Positions 58,638-64,000 of a stretch of DNA of 64,000 nucleotides are shown piece after piece. The notes beneath the pieces are model-generated. The model had not been told where the DNA came from and ran no database searches. It saw only the letters and a list, made by a program, of their open reading frames with translations. Positions within the stretch are counted from its first letter, which is position 1. Each line of letters starts with the position of its first letter. The DNA lies in the NCBI RefSeq assembly GCF_020520425.1, contig NC_079492.1, positions 141,488,361-141,552,360 of the forward strand. The letters run 5' to 3'. The stretch comes from Spinacia oleracea. Lineage: Eukaryota > Streptophyta > Magnoliopsida > Caryophyllales > Amaranthaceae. Made by a program: the position numbers and the translations under genes.

Positions 58638-58706
<69 letters not shown>
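58638..58706. repeat. (TA)n microsatellite, 69 bp
   Basis: Uninterrupted TA run directly right of the element 57706-58637. Confidence 0.97.
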
Positions 58707-58711
<5 letters not shown>

Positions 58712-60098
58712 CAACGAGGAATCTTATGTACGTTGTTAGGGAGAATATAAACACATAAATATGGTCTTAGTTACTTAGATATTTTTAAAGTTGTCTAACT
58801 TATAGATAAAAACAAAACGAAGCACATGGAATATTTACTCACTATGCGAAAAGGATATATAAATTCACTTTCATATAAAAACATCCAAAAATGACTTTGA
58901 TCTCTTAGCGTAAAATCAAACCTCCATGAAAATTCATTTGGCATAGAAATTGGGCGATCCACCAATTTTAATTAATTATATTAGGTTAAATATTATTTTA
59001 CTTTTAACTTTATTATGCTTTTACAATCACTACCCACCAATTGACCATGCCCCTATACTTGCTCTCGAAAATGACATTTCATGCTTCCTAATTTAAACTT
59101 TTAGGTTATGGCCAATTTACCAAATTCCAATCTAATTTTGTTATTATCTTTTCAAAGTAATTAAGTGAATATTACAAATTGAATGGACCACATTGATATA
59201 AATAGTTTGATGTATAAGTTGTTCTTCCATTTTTAGGTCTGACAAATGTCAGGGATAATTCATTTTTAATGGCACTCACTATTATTTGACCTAATCGATT
59301 TATTCCAAAATATTCCAACTTGAAGTTACTCCTCATTGTAAGAGCTATAACCACCCAAACACTACAATGTAGGTTGGACTTTCATCCAATTTAACCAAAC
59401 TTGTATAGCTGTACAACGGAAGAATGTGCAACGAGTAACTGTTAGATAAATAGTCTTCATTTAGTTGTTGTGGGAGTTTTCTCCCTCATGGAAAAAATAT
59501 GATCTTTTTAGTGTCTTTAAATATACCCATGTAGCTAGATTTGAATCTCATCAGCAATATAGCAGGAGCTAATATTATCGTAAGGACAAAGATTAACTCG
59601 TCCGATCCTAATCTAGTTTATGTATTTTCGTTTTCATAATTAAAAGTATAGTTTTTAACAGTAACGTATACAAGTACATACTCACTAAACTTATATCACA
59701 CCAATCATCATTCTTTCTAGCTCTTTAGTTATTTATGTGTGTGTCAATACCTAATATGGTGTTGTGTCAATTCATAGAACTAGATTGTTCATAGTGGTTC
59801 AAGAAATATTGTGAAAAAGTATATCAATCATATCTATTTGTACGTATACAAAAAGATGCGATAATTGTGTAATAATACTCGTAGTTTTGTTTGACACCAT
59901 CTCATTAGTTAGCAAAGAATGTCAATGTCACACGAAGTACATTAAAAATTATGCAGAGTGATGGAGTTTCTTCAACTACTTATAATACGTGATGGAATTT
60001 ATAATATAGGACTAGGGAGTACTTTGTATAATGTATGACCAAATTTAGGACTGAACAAGATAATTATATTTTCTATTATTTATCGGCAACTTTTGTGT
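58707..60098. other. Intergenic, no gene seen
   Basis: AT-rich. Short chance frames only. Confidence 0.4.
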
Positions 60099-60128
60099 AA
60101 GACCGCCTTACCGGAAAGACCACTTTGG

Positions 60129-60265
60129 TTGCTTAACTAATTGGTTCAATTTCTTAACTAAGTGGTTACATTGCTTAACTAATTAATTCATTTGCTTAAC
60201 TAATTGATTTCAATGCTTAACTAATTAGTTCAAGTGCTTAACTAATTGGTTCCATTGCTTAACTT
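60129..60265. repeat. 21-bp minisatellite
   Basis: About 6.5 copies of TTGCTTAACTAATTGGTTCAA. Flanked by an inverted pair ACCACTTTGG (60119-60128) / CCAAAGTGGT (60274-60283) and by a direct pair AAGACCGCCTTA (60099-60110 and 60293-60304). Confidence 0.9.
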
Positions 60266-60371
60266 ATATGATACCAAAGTGGTTTTTTGTTTAAGACCGC
60301 CTTATAGAAAAGTTTGTAATTATTTATATATCTAGTTTGATTTTACCCATTTCTTATTTCTTACATCAACC

Positions 60372-60600
60372 ATACCCTGTGTCACTTTTTTTTTTTTTTT
60401 GGGTTCTACTACGAGGAGTTCCCACCGCCTTCGGCGAGTGGACTAATCTCCCGCGGGAGTTTGCATGGGTACCTCGATGGGCAACATCCCTCCCAGTTGA
60501 GATTTTTTCCATTCCCAAGGCTCGAACCCGAAACCTTGGTTAAGGAGCAAGAGACCCTTAACCACTCATGTCAACCTCAATTGGTATACCCTATGTCACT
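60372..60600 (-). mobile_element. tRNA-derived SINE (same family as 39247-39471)
   Basis: Target duplications ATACCCTGTGTCACT (60372-60386) and ATACCCTATGTCACT (60586-60600), one mismatch. Minus-strand body with box A-like GACATGAGTGGTTAAGGG, box B-like GGGTTCGAGCC and an A tail of at least 14 bases (plus-strand T run from about 60387). About 199 bp, roughly 90% identical to the copy at 39261. Confidence 0.93.
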
Positions 60601-60983
60601 TTGTGGTAGTATAGTTAATGATGATGGTTGAAAATAGTAAAAAGCCACCAAAGAAAAAAGGTGGGAGGTAATTACCCACTAATCAAGCTTAGTCTTCCCA
60701 TCAAAATTGTCGCTTTTTTGCCCTTATAATCAAACTGTGCTACAATACTACGGAGTAAATTATTAATGGCCCACGTACTACAAGTAACAAGTCCCACAAA
60801 TTCAATGACATAAAACAAATCAAATCAAAATTGAATTCAAAATCTCCCTTCTCAACTCCAAACTGAGAAATCCCTAAGAAACGTTCTATTCTTTTCATTT
60901 TATCTTACTTCTTCTGAATTTATCTTGTTTAAATTTAACTGGACTTATTAAAAATTATTTTAGTTGTAAATTGTAATTAGGTA
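60601..60983. other. Intergenic, no gene seen
   Basis: Spacer between the SINE and the next MITE. Nothing recognised. Confidence 0.4.
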
Positions 60984-61357
60984 CTCCATTTGTTTCTTTT
61001 TGTTTGTTATGTATTCCTCTTTTAGGGTGTTTCACAATGTTTGTTACATGAGAGAATATTTCCTTTTATATTTATTATACTATCATTTTTTGTGCCAACT
61101 TTTAATTTTAATTGGTCCAATTTTTTCAACTCATTAAATTTCTTTACAATTTCCCAAGTATGTTAAGTTAGCAATCTTTGTGATTTTCCATTATTGGTTC
61201 ATTTTGATAAATAAAACAATCTTATTGGTTGTTGAATTGATTAGTAGATTGAGGTTTTACTTAAGTTTATTTTTTTAATAAAAAAATAAGAGAATCTTTA
61301 TTATACGTTAATAAACGTGCAAAAGTCCAAGTAACAAACAAAAAGAAACGGAGGGAG
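60984..61357. mobile_element. Stowaway-type MITE, 374 bp
   Basis: Ends CTCCATTTGTTTCTTTTTGTTTG and complement of CAAACAAAAAGAAACGGAGGGAG, TA on both sides. Same family as 63626-63986 (shared GGGTGTTT...TTTCCTTTTATATT interior). Confidence 0.88.
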
Positions 61358-61993
61358 TAACTATCATTTTTCCTAAACTTATCTTATCTGAATTTCTCAA
61401 CTTAACTGAACTTGTCTAAATTTATTTTTTCCGAAGTGAATGAAAATAAGGCAAGCAGAACAGACCTTAAGTACATAATACTCCTTACAAGTCATTGATA
61501 TCGAGTACACAAGTTATTAATGCAAAAACCATAACGTTTAGATATATATGCTACCCTTAAGATCACGCCAAACCAGTATTCCGTAGTAAATATAATTCTC
61601 AAATTTTCATTTCATTCATTTCACAATACTTGGACAATTTTAACTTAAATTAAATGACCCAAACAAATCAATCAAATTGAATTCAAAAGCTCACTTCAAG
61701 TCCAAAGTGATACTCTTTAAGTACATATTAATTCAAATCACAAAACTATGACGTTTAAATATATGCTGTCCTTAAGATCGCAAATAACTGGCATGTTAAA
61801 TATATTTCGTAATTCTCAAAATTTATACTATGTAGTTCGTATTCCTCCGTATCAACACAATTATGCATCATTTTAATTTTATGTTTGCCAATACATGACA
61901 ATATTACGTTAACTATCGGTATAATTATTGTATGATTATCTTTCACAAGGGCAATTTAAATAATAATTGGGGAAGAAGAATTCGAACCTAAAA
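61358..61993. other. Intergenic, no gene seen
   Basis: Two related AT-rich phrases (AAATATATGCT-TCCTTAAGATC type) near 61540 and 61755 hint at an old duplication. No gene. Confidence 0.4.
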
Positions 61994-62540
61994 CTTACTA
62001 TTAGGGATGGAATGGGTGGGATTTAGTTCGGGTGGAGCATCACCCGCATCCATCACCCGCATTACTCATCACCCACATTCCGTCCATTCATCACCCGCGG
62101 GTGAACCAGGTGGATCGGGTGATATTCGGGTGAAAATGGTAAACCATTAAAAAATCACCACCTAATAATATGCATAATAATTAACCAAAAGAGAAAAAAT
62201 TATATACCTACATTCATCTCCGAAACATATAATTATTTCTTATTACGCATAACTTATAACTATAAAAAAACAAGCATTAACTTTAATAAGTAATAGATTT
62301 ATGAACACATTTTATGTTTAAATATAAATATAAATAATATATTTAAAATAAACGGATGACGGATTGGGTGGTAAACGGGTGATGGATAAAAAAACATCAA
62401 CCGGATCCGACCCGCATCCATCACCCGCTTCACCCATCAACCGCTTTTCATCCATTTAATTCGAATTTTCATCCGTTTAATTGTAACGGGTGACCAGGTT
62501 CATGGATCATCCCCTGGATATTTTCATCCTTACTTATTAT
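61994..62540. mobile_element. hAT-type MITE with 8-bp target duplication
   Basis: Body 62002-62532, ends TAGGGATGGAA and complement of TTTTCATCCTTA. Flanking 8-mers CTTACTAT and CTTATTAT match at 7 of 8. Interior is rich in CATCACCCGC and its inverse GCGGGTGA, giving strong local inverted repeats. Confidence 0.75.
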
Positions 62541-62824
62541 ACACAGACCCTCGGTCTAAACGAGTAGACTAAGACTTCATGTATATATTATCCCACATAA
62601 ATAAAAGCACTAAAAAAAGGGCAGCTATCACCTTTTACACAACACCCATGTTTGAAAATACGTTACACACTTCCCCTCTTCAATTTTTTCTCCCTATCAT
62701 TCCATATGTTCCCACTACATCTTCTTCCTCCAAACTCCACCCCTAAAAAAACCAACAGAAAAATAACCAAGCCGAACCCACTGAACCCATACTAGATCCG
62801 CCACCGGCCTTCGAAAACCCAGAA

Positions 62825-63263
62825 ATGGTTAAAACTTTCAAACAAAACATTCCCCTTCTCCTCACTTTCTTCTTCTTGTTAAACTCATTTCAACCCATTT
62901 TAGGAGATACAGAGTTAAGAGCTTTAATGGACATAAAAGCATCTTTAGACCCAGATAACAAAATCTTAAAAACATGGCAAAATGATGGTGACCCTTGTAG
63001 TGGTTCATTCGTCGGAGTTGCTTGTAATGAACACCGGAAAGTTGCTAATATTTCATTGCAAGGAAGAGGACTCACCGGAAAAATGTCTCCGGCGATCGGA
63101 GATTTGAAGTGTTTATCAGGTCTTTACTTACATTTTAATTCTATCTCTGGTGAGATTCCGAGGGAAGTTGGTAAACTTACTGAGCTCACTGATCTTTACC
63201 TTAATGTCAATAATTTTACTGGGATTGTTCCTCCTCAAATCAGTCACATGACTAATCTTCAAG
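62825..63263 (+). CDS. LRR receptor-like kinase, first exon (gene continues beyond window)
   Basis: Signal peptide at about 1-27 (hydrophobic IPLLLTFFFLLNSF, cleavage near ILG|DTE). LRR N-terminal cap ELRALMDIKASLDPDNKILK with the Cys pair Cys58/Cys67. Then leucine-rich repeats: KVANISLQGRGLTGKMSPAI, CLSGLYLHFNSISGEIP, LTDLYLNVNNFTGIVPPQI. The exon ends CTTCAA-G before GTTAGT, splitting a codon after Asn-Leu-Gln inside a repeat, as in plant LRR kinases. It resembles the Arabidopsis At5g51560/At4g22730 group of plasma-membrane receptor kinases. Transmembrane and kinase parts are not in the window, so a receptor-like protein without kinase cannot be excluded. The ligand is unknown. Confidence 0.88.
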
Positions 63264-64000
63264 GTTAGTGATTTTTTAATTATTTTAATTTTTTGTCTTA
63301 AAATTAATTAGTGGGTAATGTTAAATTGTTGCTGACCATGTCAAAGTTAAACAATTTCGTTTTTTAATTTTATTTTTACTAGTTTTCATTTCATGCTATG
63401 CAGGGATTTTTTTTAAATTAATTTTTTGTTACATTGTCTCTGTAACACATACTTCTTATAAAATTTCAAAAAACAGAAGATCATGCATTTACTATGTGTC
63501 AAAATTGATTTTGAATGTGAAACAAATAAAACTAGTTGGATGAGAAAAGGCATGGAATTATAGCATTTGAGTAGAAAAGGAAATGACAGGTAAAGAGAGA
63601 ACTAAACATTTGTTTTACAGTATTACTCCCTTCCTCTCTTTTTGTTCTTTACGTTTTTCTTTTTGGGTGTTTTAAAATGTTATTTACATTTCCTTTTATA
63701 TTATTACATAAATGCTTTAATATTCTATCAAAATTTATGTCCAATGATTATTTTAACCAATTAAATTCATTGGGTTATTTAATCTCTCAGGCTTTTCGAT
63801 TGAGACATTAAATTTTTCTCATTTTCCCAATATCAAAATTTTGATAAGAGTGAAAACATTATAAATAAACATAATTTGTCTTGTTTAAATAAAATAAAAA
63901 AAATAGAGGAATCTCAATGCACATTAATTAGTCGTTAAAACACGTACAAAATACCAAATGTAAAGAATAAAAAGAGACGGAGGGAGTAGTATAGATGTAT
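63264..64000 (+). other. Start of the first intron of the LRR kinase gene
   Basis: Opens with GTTAGTGATT. No acceptor plus coding continuation was found before the window ends. Contains the MITE 63626-63986. Confidence 0.6.
63626..63986. mobile_element. Stowaway-type MITE in the LRR kinase intron, 361 bp
   Basis: Ends CTCCCTTCCTCTCTTTTTGTTC and complement of GAATAAAAAGAGACGGAGGGAG, TA on both sides. Confidence 0.9.

Overview
This is nuclear DNA of a flowering plant. It is AT-rich, the genes carry GT..AG introns, and three gene products match well-known plant families. It is packed with LTR retrotransposons, SINEs and MITEs. The repeat style (Stowaway MITEs beginning CTCCCTCCGT, two tRNA-derived SINE families, Copia and Gypsy debris) would fit a eudicot such as a Caryophyllales/Amaranthaceae species (spinach or beet type), but that placement is inference and not something the window proves.

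Layout. 1-10076: a Copia-type LTR retrotransposon whose left LTR is cut by the window edge. Its two LTRs are nearly identical but its internal region is coding debris. 10077-15086: fragments of a Ty3/Gypsy element on the minus strand (LTR, broken gag, spacer repeats, no pol). 16537-17877: an intronless UDP-glucuronate 4-epimerase (GAE). 20637-20992: a Stowaway MITE. 22222-24815: a small, old Gypsy remnant with two diverged LTRs. 28895-30067 (minus): a NYN-domain/C2H2 zinc-finger protein. 30524-31430: a foldback Mutator-like element. 31835-32000: a SINE. 32434-38544: an eight-exon maspardin-like alpha/beta hydrolase gene. 39261-39457: a second SINE. 39723-40172 (minus): a CML13/14-type calmodulin-like protein. 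41206-46477 (minus): a nearly intact Copia element with a 5-bp target duplication and one in-frame stop. 46842-62532: mostly non-coding DNA carrying nested MITEs, a 2.6-kb inverted-repeat element full of GTTCTTTT motifs, two hAT-type MITEs, a duplicated CACTA-type end, a TA-flanked inverted-repeat element, a 21-bp minisatellite and a third SINE. 62825-63263: first exon of a leucine-rich-repeat receptor-like kinase that runs off the right edge.

The host genes (cell-wall sugar interconversion, a putative RNA-binding/nuclease protein, a hydrolase-fold protein, a calcium sensor, a receptor kinase) show no operon-like or pathway link, as expected in a plant. The real story of the window is layered transposition. 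I did not find a convincing new multi-gene system. The best candidates for undescribed biology are non-autonomous elements with unusual architecture: 47622-50179, 57706-58637, 30524-31430, and the trans-mobilised Copia at the left edge.
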